Shown here piece after piece: positions 7,780 through 16,292 of a DNA stretch of 64,000 bases (position 1 is the first letter of the stretch; the number at the start of each line of letters is the position of its first letter). The stretch is from NCBI RefSeq assembly GCF_035987325.1, contig NZ_CP108488.1, forward strand, positions 5,890,001-5,954,000. Direction: 5' to 3'. Made by a program: the position numbers and the translations under genes. This stretch comes from Streptomyces sp. NBC_01244. Lineage in GTDB: Bacteria > Actinomycetota > Actinomycetes > Streptomycetales > Streptomycetaceae. The notes under the pieces were generated by a model, which saw only the letters and a program-made list of their open reading frames with translations, did no database searches and was not told the DNA's origin.

Positions 7780-8253
7780 GTGGCTCACCGGTATCTCGAC
7801 CTGGGCGCCGTCACTCGTTCGAGGAGATCCCTGGGGATAGCCATGGATGGAGAGGAATCGCGACGCTACGCAGCAGTGTTCCGCAGCAAACTGCACAAGA
7901 AGGTGACCCGGCAGCGCCAGGACACCGCCCGCAAGTGGGCCAAGACCGTCGTGCGCGACCACGACGCCCTTGCTGTGGAGGACTTCCGGCCGAAGTTCCT
8001 CGCCAAGTCGACCATGGCCCGGAAAGCGGCCGATGCGGCGATCTCCGCCACCAAGCGCGAGCTGATCAATATGGGGCGCAAGCACCAGCGAATGCTGTGT
8101 CTGGTGCATCCGTCGCACACCACCATGGACTGTGGGCGGTGCGGAGCGAGACACAAGAACTCCGCACGCGTGATGCTCGTCCGGGCAGGTCTCGACCCGG
8201 TCGGCGCTGATCGCGGAGGACCTGTCGGTCCGTCGGGCTGCCAGGCTGCGTGA
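7780..8253 (+). pseudogene. Broken IS200/IS605-family tnpB (RNA-guided nuclease relic)
   Basis: TnpB is the RuvC-type RNA-guided nuclease carried by IS200/IS605 and IS607 elements, normally about 370-400 residues. Only 157 residues remain. Recognisable parts are the basic bridge region (YAAVFRSKLHKKVTRQRQDTARKWA), the RuvC-II glutamate block (ALAVEDFRP), KRELINMGRKH and half of the zinc ribbon (MDCGRCGA). The frame then jumps to KNSARVMLV, losing the second CxxC pair and the RuvC-III Asp (usually DxNxA; here RHKNSA). The N-terminus with RuvC-I is absent. The gene is 5'-truncated and internally deleted, so it cannot be an active nuclease. A transposon right end follows. Confidence 0.85.
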
Positions 8254-8297
8254 GCCGGGAATCCCCCTCTTTTGTCTTTGGGAGGGGGAGGAGTCAA
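8251..8297 (+). mobile_element. Right end (RE) hairpin of the tnpB element; fossil omega-RNA scaffold
   Basis: Directly after the tnpB relic is a stem of 8 bp (8262-8269 TCCCCCTC with 8282-8289 GAGGGGGA) and a T-rich 12-nt loop, ending in GGAGTCAA. This matches the imperfect-palindrome right end of IS605-type elements in Streptomyces. In intact elements the 3' end of the guide RNA comes from this hairpin, and the guide from the DNA just beyond it, here about 8298 onward, which runs into the start of the kinase gene at 8309. Confidence 0.65.
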
Positions 8298-8308
8298 ACT
8301 GTTGTTCC

Positions 8309-8941
8309 GTGAGCTGTTCCTCTCCTTTGCCTACGCGTGTCGTCCTGCTGACCGGACCCTCGGGGTCCGGCAAGTCCTCGCTGGCGGCCCGTTCGGGGCT
8401 GCCCGTGCTGCGCCTGGACGACTTCTACAAGGACGGCGACGACCCCACCCTCCCGCTCGTCGACGGCAGTGCCGACATCGACTGGGACTCCCCGCGGTCC
8501 TGGGACGCGGAGGCGGCCGTGGCCGCGATCGCCGCGTTGTGCGCGGCCGGGCGGACCGAGGTCCCCGTCTACGACATCGCCACCTCCTCGCGGACCGGTA
8601 CGGAGGCGCTGGACATCTCCCGGACCCCGCTGTTCATAGCCGAGGGGATCTTCGCGGCGGACGTCGTGGGCCGGTGCCAGGAGCTGGGGCTGCTGGCGGA
8701 CGCCATCTGCCTGCGCGGGCGGCCCAGCACCACCTTCCGGCGCCGGCTGGCCCGGGACCTGCGCGAGGGCCGCAAGTCGGTGCCGATGCTCCTGCGGCGG
8801 GGCTGGCGGCTGATGCGGGCCGAGCGGGGCATCGTGGCCCGGCACACCGCGCTGGGCGCTCACGCGTGTGGGCGTGACGAGGCGCTCGGGCGGCTGGCCG
8901 CAGCAGCGGCCGGACGGCACCGGGCTGCGGCCCCGGCGTAG
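8309..8941 (+). CDS. Uridine kinase-like P-loop kinase
   Basis: The 210-residue protein has a Walker A motif GPSGSGKSS (about 16-24), LRLDDFYKDGDD (substrate/DFY motif of the uridine kinase/phosphoribulokinase family), DWDSPRSWD and a lid-like basic region (RGRPSTTFRRRLARDLREGRKS). Such kinases phosphorylate uridine/cytidine with ATP/GTP in pyrimidine salvage; the sequence alone does not fix the substrate. The start is GTG at 8309, only 11 nt beyond the tnpB element's right end, so its promoter and ribosome binding site may be transposon-derived or displaced. A bidirectional terminator follows. Confidence 0.8.
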   Translation: MSCSSPLPTRVVLLTGPSGSGKSSLAARSGLPVLRLDDFYKDGDDPTLPLVDGSADIDWDSPRSWDAEAAVAAIAALCAAGRTEVPVYDIATSSRTGTEALDISRTPLFIAEGIFAADVVGRCQELGLLADAICLRGRPSTTFRRRLARDLREGRKSVPMLLRRGWRLMRAERGIVARHTALGAHACGRDEALGRLAAAAAGRHRAAAPA

Positions 8942-8964
8942 CCGGGACGTGAAGACGGGACGTG

Positions 8965-9010
8965 AAAAGGCGGGACCCTGCGGACCCCCGGCCGCATGAT
9001 CCCGCCTTTT
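8965..9010. terminator. Bidirectional terminator between the kinase gene and sigQ
   Basis: An 11-bp stem (AAAAGGCGGGA at 8965-8975, TCCCGCCTTTT at 9000-9010) gives an A-tract on one side and a T-tract on the other, as expected for a terminator serving both convergent genes. Confidence 0.85.
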
Positions 9011-9021
9011 CCCCCGTGGCC

Positions 9022-9045
9022 CCCGTCCCACCCCCGTGGGACGGG
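9022..9045 (-). terminator. Second hairpin downstream of sigQ
   Basis: A 10-bp perfect stem (9022-9031 CCCGTCCCAC with 9036-9045 GTGGGACGGG) and a 4-nt loop lie 32 nt past the sigQ stop. This is probably part of sigQ termination. Confidence 0.55.
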
Positions 9046-9077
9046 CCCCCTGGCCCGATGGTTCCGTGTGGTCGCCG

Positions 9078-9797
9078 TTAGGCGACCAGGTCCTCGAAGG
9101 ACTCCGACTCGTCGCGGCCGAAGCTCAGCGCCTCGTCCTCGCGCATGCGGCGCAGCGAGCGCCAGATGCTCGACTTCACCGTGCCGACGCTGATGCCCAG
9201 GATCTCCGCGATCTCCGGGTCCGTGCGGCCCTCGTAGTACCGGAGCACCAGCATCGTGCGCTGCGGCTCCGGGATGCGGGTGAGCGCCTGCCACAGCACG
9301 GCACGCAGCTCCGTACCGCCCATGGCGTCCGTGTCCGAGGCCGTCTCCGGCAGCTCTTCCGTCGGGTACTCGTTGAGCTTGCGCCGGCGCCAGGCGCTGA
9401 TGTGCAGGTTCGTCATGGTGCGGCGCAGGTACCCGCCGACGGCGGCCTTGTCGCTGATGCGGTCCCAGGCTCGATACGTGGAGAACAGCGCGGTCTGCAG
9501 CAGGTCCTCGGCCTCGTAGCGGTCGCCGGTCAGGTGGAAGGCCGTCGCGTAGAGGGCGGCCCGCCGCTCCTGGACGTACGCCGTGAACTCGGCTTCGTTG
9601 GAGGAGTCCGGGACGTCCGGGGAGCCCGCCGTGCGCTGGGCGGGGACGGAGGGGCGCTCGTAGGTCTTCGCGTCGATGGCCACCACGTGCGCCGGCCGCC
9701 GGGAAGGGGCCGTCGCCGTACGGATTGCCGTGCGGCGGTTCACATCGTGCAGCCGCGTGACAACCGCGCCGGTGCTGGTGCTGTGCAGCGTGTTCAT
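9078..9797 (-). CDS. sigQ: ECF-type RNA polymerase sigma factor SigQ (SigE family)
   Basis: The 239-residue protein has an unusual N-terminal extension of about 70 residues, then sigma region 2 (FTAYVQERRAALYATAFHLTGDRYEAEDLLQTALFSTYRAW) and region 4 (LTRIPEPQRTMLVLRYYEGRTDPEIAEILGISVGTVKSSIWRSLRRMRE). It is divergent from the afsQ1/afsQ2 two-component genes. That arrangement is the published sigQ-afsQ1-afsQ2 locus of S. coelicolor, in which AfsQ1 activates sigQ and SigQ opposes AfsQ1 control of antibiotic production. An AfsQ1-type site lies between the genes. The ATG at 9795-9797 fits. Confidence 0.9.
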   Translation of the reverse strand: MNTLHSTSTGAVVTRLHDVNRRTAIRTATAPSRRPAHVVAIDAKTYERPSVPAQRTAGSPDVPDSSNEAEFTAYVQERRAALYATAFHLTGDRYEAEDLLQTALFSTYRAWDRISDKAAVGGYLRRTMTNLHISAWRRRKLNEYPTEELPETASDTDAMGGTELRAVLWQALTRIPEPQRTMLVLRYYEGRTDPEIAEILGISVGTVKSSIWRSLRRMREDEALSFGRDESESFEDLVA

Positions 9798-9878
9798 CTC
9801 GCGCCCCCCGTCGTGGAGTCTGTCTGGTCCGTTGCCAAGAAGACTGCCCGCCCGACATAACCGGGGTGTCCTTCGACT

Positions 9879-9894
9879 GTCACAGGCCTGTCAC
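9879..9894. promoter_or_regulatory. AfsQ1 box between sigQ and afsQ1
   Basis: GTCAC-AGGCCT-GTCAC matches exactly the GTnAC-n6-GTnAC direct repeat described as the AfsQ1 binding consensus. It lies 82 nt upstream of the sigQ start and 81 nt upstream of the afsQ1 start, a position suited to control of one or both divergent promoters. Confidence 0.8.
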
Positions 9895-9974
9895 AGGGAC
9901 CCCGCGGGAGCCGCGCCGGGATTGGAAGCGCAGGGCGGTCGAAGTCCCGAGGGGCGATGGGACAGAATGAGGCC

Positions 9975-10652
9975 GTGCCTTTCCTGTTGCTCATCGAGGA
10001 CGACGACGCCATCCGCACGGCCCTCGAACTCTCCCTGTCACGCCAGGGCCACCGTGTGGCCACCGCGGCGACGGGCGAGGACGGCCTCAAACTGCTGCGC
10101 GAGCAGCGGCCCGACCTGATCGTGCTCGACGTCATGCTGCCCGGCATCGACGGCTTCGAGGTGTGCCGGCGCATCCGCCGCACCGACCAGCTGCCGATCA
10201 TCCTGCTCACCGCGCGCAACGACGACATCGACGTGGTCGTCGGCCTGGAGTCGGGAGCCGACGACTACGTCGTCAAGCCCGTCCAGGGGCGGGTGCTCGA
10301 CGCCCGCATCCGGGCCGTGCTGCGCCGCGGCGAGCGCGAGGCCACCGACTCCGCCGTCTTCGGCTCGCTGGTCATCGACCGCAACGCCATGACGGTGACC
10401 AAGAACGGCGAGGACCTCCAGCTCACCCCGACCGAGCTGCGGCTGCTCCTGGAGCTCAGCCGCCGGCCCGGCCAGGCGCTCTCCCGCCAGCAGCTGCTGC
10501 GGCTGGTGTGGGAGCACGACTACCTCGGTGACTCGCGCCTCGTCGACGCCTGCGTGCAGCGGCTGCGCGCCAAGGTCGAGGAAGTGCCCTCCTCGCCCAC
10601 CCTGATCCGTACCGTGCGGGGCGTCGGCTACCGACTGGACTCCCCGCAGTGA
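9975..10652 (+). CDS. afsQ1: Response regulator AfsQ1 (OmpR family)
   Basis: The 225-residue OmpR/PhoB-type response regulator has an acidic pocket (IEDDD, residues 7-11), phosphoacceptor Asp52 (LIVLDVMLPG), conserved Thr/Lys (LLTARND and DDYVVKP) and a C-terminal winged helix (about 125-225, ending VRGVGYRLD). With AfsQ2 it forms the nutrient/nitrogen-responsive system controlling antibiotic synthesis, nitrogen uptake genes and development in S. coelicolor. The GTG at 9975 reproduces the family N-terminus (MPxLLLIEDDD); the longer frame from ATG 9957 adds six residues. The stop overlaps the afsQ2 GTG. Confidence 0.95.
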   Translation: MPFLLLIEDDDAIRTALELSLSRQGHRVATAATGEDGLKLLREQRPDLIVLDVMLPGIDGFEVCRRIRRTDQLPIILLTARNDDIDVVVGLESGADDYVVKPVQGRVLDARIRAVLRRGEREATDSAVFGSLVIDRNAMTVTKNGEDLQLTPTELRLLLELSRRPGQALSRQQLLRLVWEHDYLGDSRLVDACVQRLRAKVEEVPSSPTLIRTVRGVGYRLDSPQ

Positions 10653-12136
10653 TCAGAGCCCTGTTCGCGGGCCGGCGCTGGACCAGCCTGCGGCTGCGGG
10701 TCCTCGTCGTGTTCGCACTGGTCGCGCTGACGGCCGCCGTCTCCGCTTCCGGGATCGCGTACTGGCTCAACCGCGAGGCCGTCCTGACGCGGACCCAGGA
10801 CGCCGCCCTCGGCGACTTCCGGCAGGAGATGCAGGACCGCGCCGCGGCGCTGCCCGCCGACCCGACGCAGGACGAGCTGCAGCACACCGCCGAGATGATG
10901 GCGGGCAGCAGCCCGGGCTACAGCGTGCTGCTCGTGGACGAGAAGGACGGCCACAAGGTGGCCGGCGCCGCCGGTCCCGACGCCTTCTCGCTGGCCGACG
11001 TACCGAAGTCGCTCCAGCACGCCGTCGACGACCGGCAGAAGACCACCTCGGCCAACGACGCCGAGTACCACGTGTACTGGCAGCGGACGAAGCCGAACGG
11101 GAACCCGTACCTGGTCGGCGGCACCCGGATCGTGGGCGGCGGCCCGACCGGCTACATGTACAAGTCCCTCGCCCAGGAGCGCGACGACCTCAACGCCCTG
11201 GCCTGGTCGCTGACCATCGCCACCGGTCTCGCGCTGCTCGGGTCCGCGCTGCTCGCGCAGGCCGCGGCCCGTACGGTGCTGCGGCCCGTGCAGCGGCTCG
11301 GCGACGCGGCGCGCCGGCTCGGCGAGGGGGAGCTGGACCACCGGCTTGAGGTGTCCGGGACGGACGAACTCGCCGACCTGGCCCACACCTTCAACAAGAC
11401 GGCGGAGGCGCTGGAGAAGAAGGTCGCCGACATGAGCGCGCGGGAGGAGTCCAGCCGGCGGTTCGTCGCGGACATGTCCCACGAACTGCGCACGCCGCTG
11501 ACGGCGCTGACCGCGGTCGCCGAGGTGCTGGAGGACGAGGTCGACGGCCTCGATCCGATGATCGCGCCGGCGGTGGGTCTGGTCGTGAGCGAGACCAGGC
11601 GGCTGAACGACCTCGTGGAGAACCTCATGGAGGTCACCCGCTTCGACGCGGGGACGGCGCGACTGGTGCTGGACGACGTGGACGTCGCCGACCAGGTGAC
11701 GGCGTGCATCGACACGCGGGCGTGGCTCGACGCGGTCGAACTCGACGCGGAGCGCGGGATCGTGGCGCGGCTGGACCCGCGGCGGCTCGACGTGATCCTG
11801 GCCAACCTGATCGGCAACGCGCTCAAGCACGGCGGATCGCCGGTACGGGTCTCCATCCGGGTGGAGGGGGACTGGCTGGTCATCGCCGTACGGGACAACG
11901 GGCCCGGCATCCCCGAGGCCGTACTGCCGCACGTCTTCGACCGGTTCTACAAGGCGAGCGCGTCGCGCCCGAAGTCGGACGGCAGCGGTCTCGGCCTGTC
12001 CATCGCGATGGAGAACGCGCACATCCACGGCGGCGACATCACCGCGGAGAACGGGGCGGAGGGCGGTGCGCTGTTCACGCTGCGGCTGCCGGTGGACGTG
12101 GGGAAGGTGATCGCCGGTGACGACGACGAGGCGTAG
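10649..12136 (+). CDS. afsQ2: Sensor histidine kinase AfsQ2
   Basis: The 495-residue membrane sensor has two transmembrane helices (about 17-38 and 185-206) enclosing an extracellular domain of about 145 residues. HAMP follows (VLRPVQRLGDAARRLGEGELDHRL), then the H-box FVADMSHELRTPL with phosphorylated His278, the N-box LANLIGNALKHG and G-boxes DNGPGIPE and GSGLGLS. It phosphorylates AfsQ1. The GTG at 10649 overlaps the afsQ1 TGA by 4 nt, and its 3' end overlaps the lipoprotein gene by 20 nt, so the three genes are probably translated as a unit. Confidence 0.95.
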   Translation: MIRALFAGRRWTSLRLRVLVVFALVALTAAVSASGIAYWLNREAVLTRTQDAALGDFRQEMQDRAAALPADPTQDELQHTAEMMAGSSPGYSVLLVDEKDGHKVAGAAGPDAFSLADVPKSLQHAVDDRQKTTSANDAEYHVYWQRTKPNGNPYLVGGTRIVGGGPTGYMYKSLAQERDDLNALAWSLTIATGLALLGSALLAQAAARTVLRPVQRLGDAARRLGEGELDHRLEVSGTDELADLAHTFNKTAEALEKKVADMSAREESSRRFVADMSHELRTPLTALTAVAEVLEDEVDGLDPMIAPAVGLVVSETRRLNDLVENLMEVTRFDAGTARLVLDDVDVADQVTACIDTRAWLDAVELDAERGIVARLDPRRLDVILANLIGNALKHGGSPVRVSIRVEGDWLVIAVRDNGPGIPEAVLPHVFDRFYKASASRPKSDGSGLGLSIAMENAHIHGGDITAENGAEGGALFTLRLPVDVGKVIAGDDDEA

Positions 12137-12806
12137 GACGGCGGAGCCCGGGACGCCGCGGCGCGGAGCGACGGCCGCGGTGGCGGTCCTGGGCCTGCTG
12201 TCCCTGGGACTCCTGTCGGGGTGCGGGATCCGCGCGACCACCGTGCCGGTGGACGTGGGCCCGGCGCCCTCGCGGGTCTCGTGCAAGACCCCGGCGGGGG
12301 CGGCGGCCGGAACGGGCGGGATGCAGGGCGTCCGGACCACGGTGGAACTGGTGTGCGGGGCGCAGCTTGTGGGCGTCCAGCGGGTGGTGCCGGTGCCGGA
12401 GAAGCGGCCGGCGCGGGACGTGGCGGTGCTCGTCACCCAGGCCCTGCTGGAGGTGCTCCAGCGCGAGCTGTCGGCTGAGGAGAAGGAGGCCGGTTTCTCG
12501 ACCGAGGTACCGGCCCTGCTGACGGCTTCGGCGCCGCGGCCGGGCGATCCGGAGGGCACGGTGCGGCTGAGCCGCAAGCCCGAGGACCTGCCTCCGGTGG
12601 CGCTGTCGCAGCTGGTGTGCACGCTCGCGGAGAGCGACGCGGTGTCGGCGGAGCCGGGCCCGGTGGTCCTGGGCGGCCCCGACGCGGATCCGCCGAGGGC
12701 CTGGGAGTGCACGGACGCCGTCCGCTCCCGTCCGGAGGCGGTCCCGACCCTGGGCGACGTGGTCCGGCCGACGGCCACGCCCGCTCCCGCGCCCTCGGCT
12801 TCCTGA
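12117..12806 (+). CDS. AfsQ-operon lipoprotein
   Basis: The 229-residue product has a basic N-terminus, a hydrophobic stretch (AAVAVLGLLSLGLLSGC) and a lipobox LLSGC placing the lipidated Cys near residue 36. The mature protein contains three further Cys and a Pro/Ala tail (TATPAPAPSAS), with no recognised catalytic domain. The GTG at 12117 overlaps the end of afsQ2 by 20 nt. Its tight coupling to the AfsQ system suggests an accessory role in signal perception at the outer face of the membrane; this is inference from position. The equivalent in S. coelicolor also follows afsQ2. Confidence 0.85.
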   Translation: MTTTRRRTAEPGTPRRGATAAVAVLGLLSLGLLSGCGIRATTVPVDVGPAPSRVSCKTPAGAAAGTGGMQGVRTTVELVCGAQLVGVQRVVPVPEKRPARDVAVLVTQALLEVLQRELSAEEKEAGFSTEVPALLTASAPRPGDPEGTVRLSRKPEDLPPVALSQLVCTLAESDAVSAEPGPVVLGGPDADPPRAWECTDAVRSRPEAVPTLGDVVRPTATPAPAPSAS

Positions 12807-12821
12807 CCCGGTCACGACGAA

Positions 12822-12849
12822 GGCCCCCCGAGCAGGAGCTCGGGGGGCC
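12822..12849. terminator. Terminator of the afsQ1-afsQ2-lipoprotein operon
   Basis: A 12-bp perfect stem (12822-12833 with 12838-12849, GGCCCCCCGAGC/GCTCGGGGGGCC) and AGGA loop lie 15 nt after the lipoprotein stop. It may also serve the convergent sugar mutase gene. Confidence 0.85.
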
Positions 12850-12933
12850 GTTGCATGCCTGCCGGGTCGACGGACGGAGTCCGGCGCAGCGACGCGAAGC
12901 CCGCGCAGCGGTGCGAGCGGCGCGTCGAGAGGG

Positions 12934-14592
12934 CTAAATGCCGGCCGCCGCCGCGAGGTCCTTCTTGATCGCGTCGAGGACTTCCTGGCCGCGGGCGCGG
13001 GCCGGGAGCAGGTCGGAGGCCTCCGCCACCGGGACCACGACCTCCAGGTAGCACTTCAGCTTGGGCTCCGTGCCGGACGGGCGGACGATCACCCGGGCCT
13101 TGTAGTCGCCCTCCAGGTAGTAGCGCAGCCCGTCCGTGGGCGGGAGCGTCGCCGTGCCCTCGTTCAGGTCCTCCGCCGAGGTGACCCGCAGGCCCGCCAG
13201 CGAGACCGGGGGCTCCGCGCGCAGCGCCGCCATCGCCGAGGCGATGACCGACAGGTCCTCCACGCGGACCGACAGCTGGTCGGTGGCGTGCAGACCGTGC
13301 TCCATCGCCAGGTCGTCCAGCAGGTCGGTCAGGGTGCGGCCCTGCTCCTTGAGCTCCGAGGCCAGCTCCGCGACGAGCAGGGCGGCCGTGACGCCGTCCT
13401 TGTCGCGGACGCCCTCGGGGTCCACGCAGTAGCCGAGCGCCTCCTCGTACCCGTAGCGCAGGCCCTCGACGCGGGAGATCCATTTGAAGCCCGTGAGGGT
13501 CTCCTCGTAGCCCACGCCCGCCGCCTCCGCGATCCGCCCGAGGAGGGAGGAGGAGACGATCGACTCGGCGAAGACGCCGGTGGCGCCCTTGTGCACCAGG
13601 TGGGCGGCGAGCAGCGCGCCGACCTCGTCGCCGCGCAGCATCCGCCAGCCGGAGGCCGAGGCGGCGTCCGGGACGGCCACCGCGCAGCGGTCGGCGTCCG
13701 GGTCGTTGGCGATGACGATGTCCGGGCTGACCCGGGCGGCCGTCGCGAAGGACAGGTCCATCGCGCCCGGCTCCTCCGGGTTGGGGAAGGCCACCGTCGG
13801 GAAGGCCGGGTCCGGCTCGGCCTGCTCGGCCACGAGGACCGGGGCCGGGAAGCCGGCACGGGCAAAGGCGGCCAGGACCACGTCCTTGCCCACGCCGTGC
13901 ATGGCCGTGTAGACGGTCCGCACGCCGCGCGGGGACCCGGGGGTCAGGACGGCGTCCGTACGTGCCAGGTAGGCCTCCAGGACCTCGTCGCCGAGGTCCT
14001 GCCAGCCGTCCTCGGCCCGCGGTACGTCGGCCAGCGCGGCGATCGCGTCGATCTGCGCGGCGATCTCCGCGTCGGCCGGGGAGACGATCTGCGAGCCGTC
14101 GCCGAGGTAGACCTTGTAGCCGTTGTCCCGGGGCGGGTTGTGGCTCGCGGTCACCTCGACGCCGGCGACGGCGCCCAGGTGCCTTATGGCGTACGCGAGG
14201 ACGGGCGTCGGCAGCGGCCGGGGCAGGACGGCGGCGCGCAGTCCGGCGCCGGTCATCACCGCGGCGGTGTCGCGGGCGAAGTCGGCCGACTTGTAGCGGG
14301 CGTCGTAGCCGACGACGACCAGGCCGCCGTCGTGGCCCTGGGCCTTGAGGTAGGCCGCGAGGCCCGCCGCGGCCCGGATCACCACGTTGCGGTTCATCCG
14401 CATCGGGCCCGCGCCCAGCTCACCGCGGAGTCCGGCGGTGCCGAACTGCAGCATGCCGGAGAAGCGGTCCGCGAGCTCGGTCGTGTCACCGGCCTCGATG
14501 AGCTTCGCGAGCTCGTCGGCCGTCTCCGGGTCCGGGTCCTCGGCCATCCAGGCCCGGGCCCGCGCGATCAGATCGTCCTGCACGTCCTGCAC
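12934..14592 (-). CDS. Phospho-sugar mutase, probable phosphopentomutase
   Basis: The 552-residue alpha-D-phosphohexomutase-family enzyme has phosphoserine loop TASHNP (Ser150), metal loop NDPDADR, sugar-specificity region GYEEALGYCVD and phosphate-binding RPSGTEPK. Length and motifs match PGM2-type mutases, several of which act as phosphopentomutases interconverting (deoxy)ribose-1-phosphate and -5-phosphate. It follows the purine nucleoside phosphorylase gene (76 nt gap, same strand). A phosphopentomutase would link that enzyme's product to DeoC, so this activity is favoured over phosphomannomutase, though not proven. The ATG at 14590-14592 fits. Expression may depend on the palindrome at 15501-15512. 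Confidence 0.88.
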   Translation of the reverse strand: MQDVQDDLIARARAWMAEDPDPETADELAKLIEAGDTTELADRFSGMLQFGTAGLRGELGAGPMRMNRNVVIRAAAGLAAYLKAQGHDGGLVVVGYDARYKSADFARDTAAVMTGAGLRAAVLPRPLPTPVLAYAIRHLGAVAGVEVTASHNPPRDNGYKVYLGDGSQIVSPADAEIAAQIDAIAALADVPRAEDGWQDLGDEVLEAYLARTDAVLTPGSPRGVRTVYTAMHGVGKDVVLAAFARAGFPAPVLVAEQAEPDPAFPTVAFPNPEEPGAMDLSFATAARVSPDIVIANDPDADRCAVAVPDAASASGWRMLRGDEVGALLAAHLVHKGATGVFAESIVSSSLLGRIAEAAGVGYEETLTGFKWISRVEGLRYGYEEALGYCVDPEGVRDKDGVTAALLVAELASELKEQGRTLTDLLDDLAMEHGLHATDQLSVRVEDLSVIASAMAALRAEPPVSLAGLRVTSAEDLNEGTATLPPTDGLRYYLEGDYKARVIVRPSGTEPKLKCYLEVVVPVAEASDLLPARARGQEVLDAIKKDLAAAAGI

Positions 14593-14668
14593 TACTTCCG
14601 CCTTACCTCTCGTACGGTCGGTCGTCCGGTTCGTCCGGTCGCCCGGTCGCGGCCGTCCGGTTCGTCGT

Positions 14669-15475
14669 TCAGATCCGGGCGAGGACCTGGGTCAGCAGCT
14701 TGCCCATGCGCGCGGCCGAGTCGCGGCCGGCCTGGAGCACCTCTTCGTGGTTCAGCGGCTCGCCGGAGAGGCCCGCCGCCAGGTTGGTGACCAGCGAGAT
14801 GCCGAGCACCTCGGCGCCGGCCTCACGGGCGGCGATGGCCTCCAGCACGGTGGACATGCCGACCAGGTCGGCGCCCATGACGCGGATCATGTTGATCTCG
14901 GCCGGGGTCTCGTAGTGCGGGCCGGGGAACTGCACGTAGACGCCCTCTTCGAGGGTCTCGTCGATCTCCTTGCACATCGCGCGCAGACGCGGCGAGTACA
15001 GGTCGGTCAGGTCCACGAAGTTCGCGCCGACGATCGGCGAGGTGGCCGTGAGGTTGAGGTGGTCGCTGATCAGGACGGGCTGGCCGGGCTTCATGCCCTC
15101 GCGCAGACCGCCGCAGCCGTTGGTCAGGACGATGGTCTTGCAGCCGGCGGCGACGGCCGTGCGCACGCCGTGGGCGACGGCGGCGACGCCGCGGCCCTCG
15201 TAGTAGTGGGTCCGGCCGAGGAAGAGCAGGGCGCGCTTCTCGCCGATCTTGTACGAGCGGATCTTGCCGCCGTGGCCCTCGACGGCGGGGGGCGGGAAGC
15301 CGGGCAGCTCGGTGACCGGGAACTCGGCCTCGGGCGCGCCGAGCGCCTCTGCGGCGGGGGCCCAGCCGGAGCCCATCACGAGGGCGACATCGTGGGTCTC
15401 GGCGCCGGTCAGCTCGCGCAGGCGGGCGGCGGCGGCGTCGGCGGCGGCGAAGGGGTCGGTAACAGATGCGTTCAC
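14669..15475 (-). CDS. Purine nucleoside phosphorylase (trimeric type)
   Basis: The enzyme cleaves purine (deoxy)nucleosides with phosphate to free base and (deoxy)ribose-1-phosphate. The 268-residue length and motifs fit the trimeric PNP family: [53 protein letters not shown] and [33 protein letters not shown]. The GTG at 15473-15475 (VNASVTDPF) is preferred to the longer frame because the upstream extension overlaps the operator palindrome. It is first in an apparent operon with the phosphopentomutase-like gene. It carries the same 12-bp palindrome as deoC in its upstream region. Confidence 0.93.
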   Translation of the reverse strand: MNASVTDPFAAADAAAARLRELTGAETHDVALVMGSGWAPAAEALGAPEAEFPVTELPGFPPPAVEGHGGKIRSYKIGEKRALLFLGRTHYYEGRGVAAVAHGVRTAVAAGCKTIVLTNGCGGLREGMKPGQPVLISDHLNLTATSPIVGANFVDLTDLYSPRLRAMCKEIDETLEEGVYVQFPGPHYETPAEINMIRVMGADLVGMSTVLEAIAAREAGAEVLGISLVTNLAAGLSGEPLNHEEVLQAGRDSAARMGKLLTQVLARI

Positions 15476-15500
15476 GCGGAAGAGCGTAGCCGCTCTTCGC

Positions 15501-15512
15501 CTACGCGCGTAG
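15501..15512. promoter_or_regulatory. Putative deo operator upstream of purine nucleoside phosphorylase
   Basis: This second exact copy of the perfect palindrome CTACGCGCGTAG is centred about 31 nt upstream of the phosphorylase start codon. It matches the deoC site at 3942-3953, including the AGAT that follows on the + strand. Confidence 0.7.
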
Positions 15513-15595
15513 ATGGCGCAGCTCACGGTGTTCGGATCGTTGCCTTGTCGTTTCCGACGAATTGTCCCCGTCGGGGTGGACGGTGCGGCGCCGTT

Positions 15596-15645
15596 GCCGG
15601 GGCTCCGCCCCGGACCCCGCGCCTCAAACGCCGGCGAGGCTGGAT
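15596..15645. repeat. Dispersed intergenic repeat, copy 1
   Basis: The copy is built of GGGGCTCCGCCCCGGACCCC followed by GCGCCTCAAACGCCGGCGAGG and CTGGA. The same modules recur at 18899-18959, 29085-29137, 29163-29213 and (inverted) 29287-29335. It lies between convergently placed genes and contains a short GC-rich hairpin. Confidence 0.75.
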
Positions 15646-15656
15646 TCGGCCTGAGC

Positions 15657-16094
15657 TCAGCAGGGGCGCTTGCGCAGTTCCATCACGTAGTCGTGCGGGG
15701 CGCCCGCGGATTCGGCCGCGTCGGCGAGTTCGCCCAGGTAGCGGGCCGAGGGCAGGCCGCCCTCGTAGCCGTTCAGGACGTACACCCAGGCCGCTTCCTC
15801 GCCGTCCAGGGTGTGCACGCGCACCCGCATGCGGCGGTAGATGTCGAGCCCGACGCCTTCCCACCGGTCCAGGGAATCCTCGTCGAGCGGGGCCACGTCG
15901 TACAGCGCGACGAAGACCTGGTGGCGCGGCGCTTCGACGATCGTCGCCAGCGCGCCCTCCCAGCCCATCTGCTCGCCGCCGAAAGTCAGCCGCCAGTCGT
16001 TGATCCAGCCCGTGCCGCGCAGCGGCGAATGCGGAGCGCGGCGCGTCATCAGCCGCGGGTCGAGGTTGCCGGCGTACGCGGCGTAGAGCGACAT
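15657..16094 (-). CDS. Gamma-glutamylcyclotransferase-like protein
   Basis: The 145-residue protein starts [13 protein letters not shown], resembling the YGSN motif of the gamma-glutamylcyclotransferase (BtrG/GGCT) fold. It continues with [34 protein letters not shown] (the acidic catalytic Glu is expected in this turn), [35 protein letters not shown]. Family members cleave gamma-glutamyl amines or peptides to 5-oxoproline; the substrate here is unknown. The ATG at 16092-16094 fits the N-terminal motif. It is divergent from the flavoprotein gene at 16293. Confidence 0.85.
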   Translation of the reverse strand: MSLYAAYAGNLDPRLMTRRAPHSPLRGTGWINDWRLTFGGEQMGWEGALATIVEAPRHQVFVALYDVAPLDEDSLDRWEGVGLDIYRRMRVRVHTLDGEEAAWVYVLNGYEGGLPSARYLGELADAAESAGAPHDYVMELRKRPC

Positions 16095-16292
16095 GAGGTC
16101 GAGGGTACGGGAGGGGCGGCCCCGGCTGCGCTCCCGGCCGCGTACGGGCCCTGCGTCCCGGATGGTGGGACCGGGCGTGAAGCACCTTGATGCGTGCGGG
16201 ACAATGACGTACGGAATGCATCCCCCGGGGACACCCCCCGGAAGCCCCGGCCGGGGCGGCAGCCGGCCGGGTAGACGTGAGGCGGAGTTTTC

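Noticed and set aside
7780..8253. Active TnpB nuclease
   Set aside because: RuvC-I, the RuvC-III aspartate and half of the zinc ribbon are missing, and the length is under half of normal.
12934..14592. Phosphomannomutase as the preferred name
   Set aside because: Length and the operon with purine nucleoside phosphorylase favour a PGM2-type phosphopentomutase, although hexose activity is not excluded.
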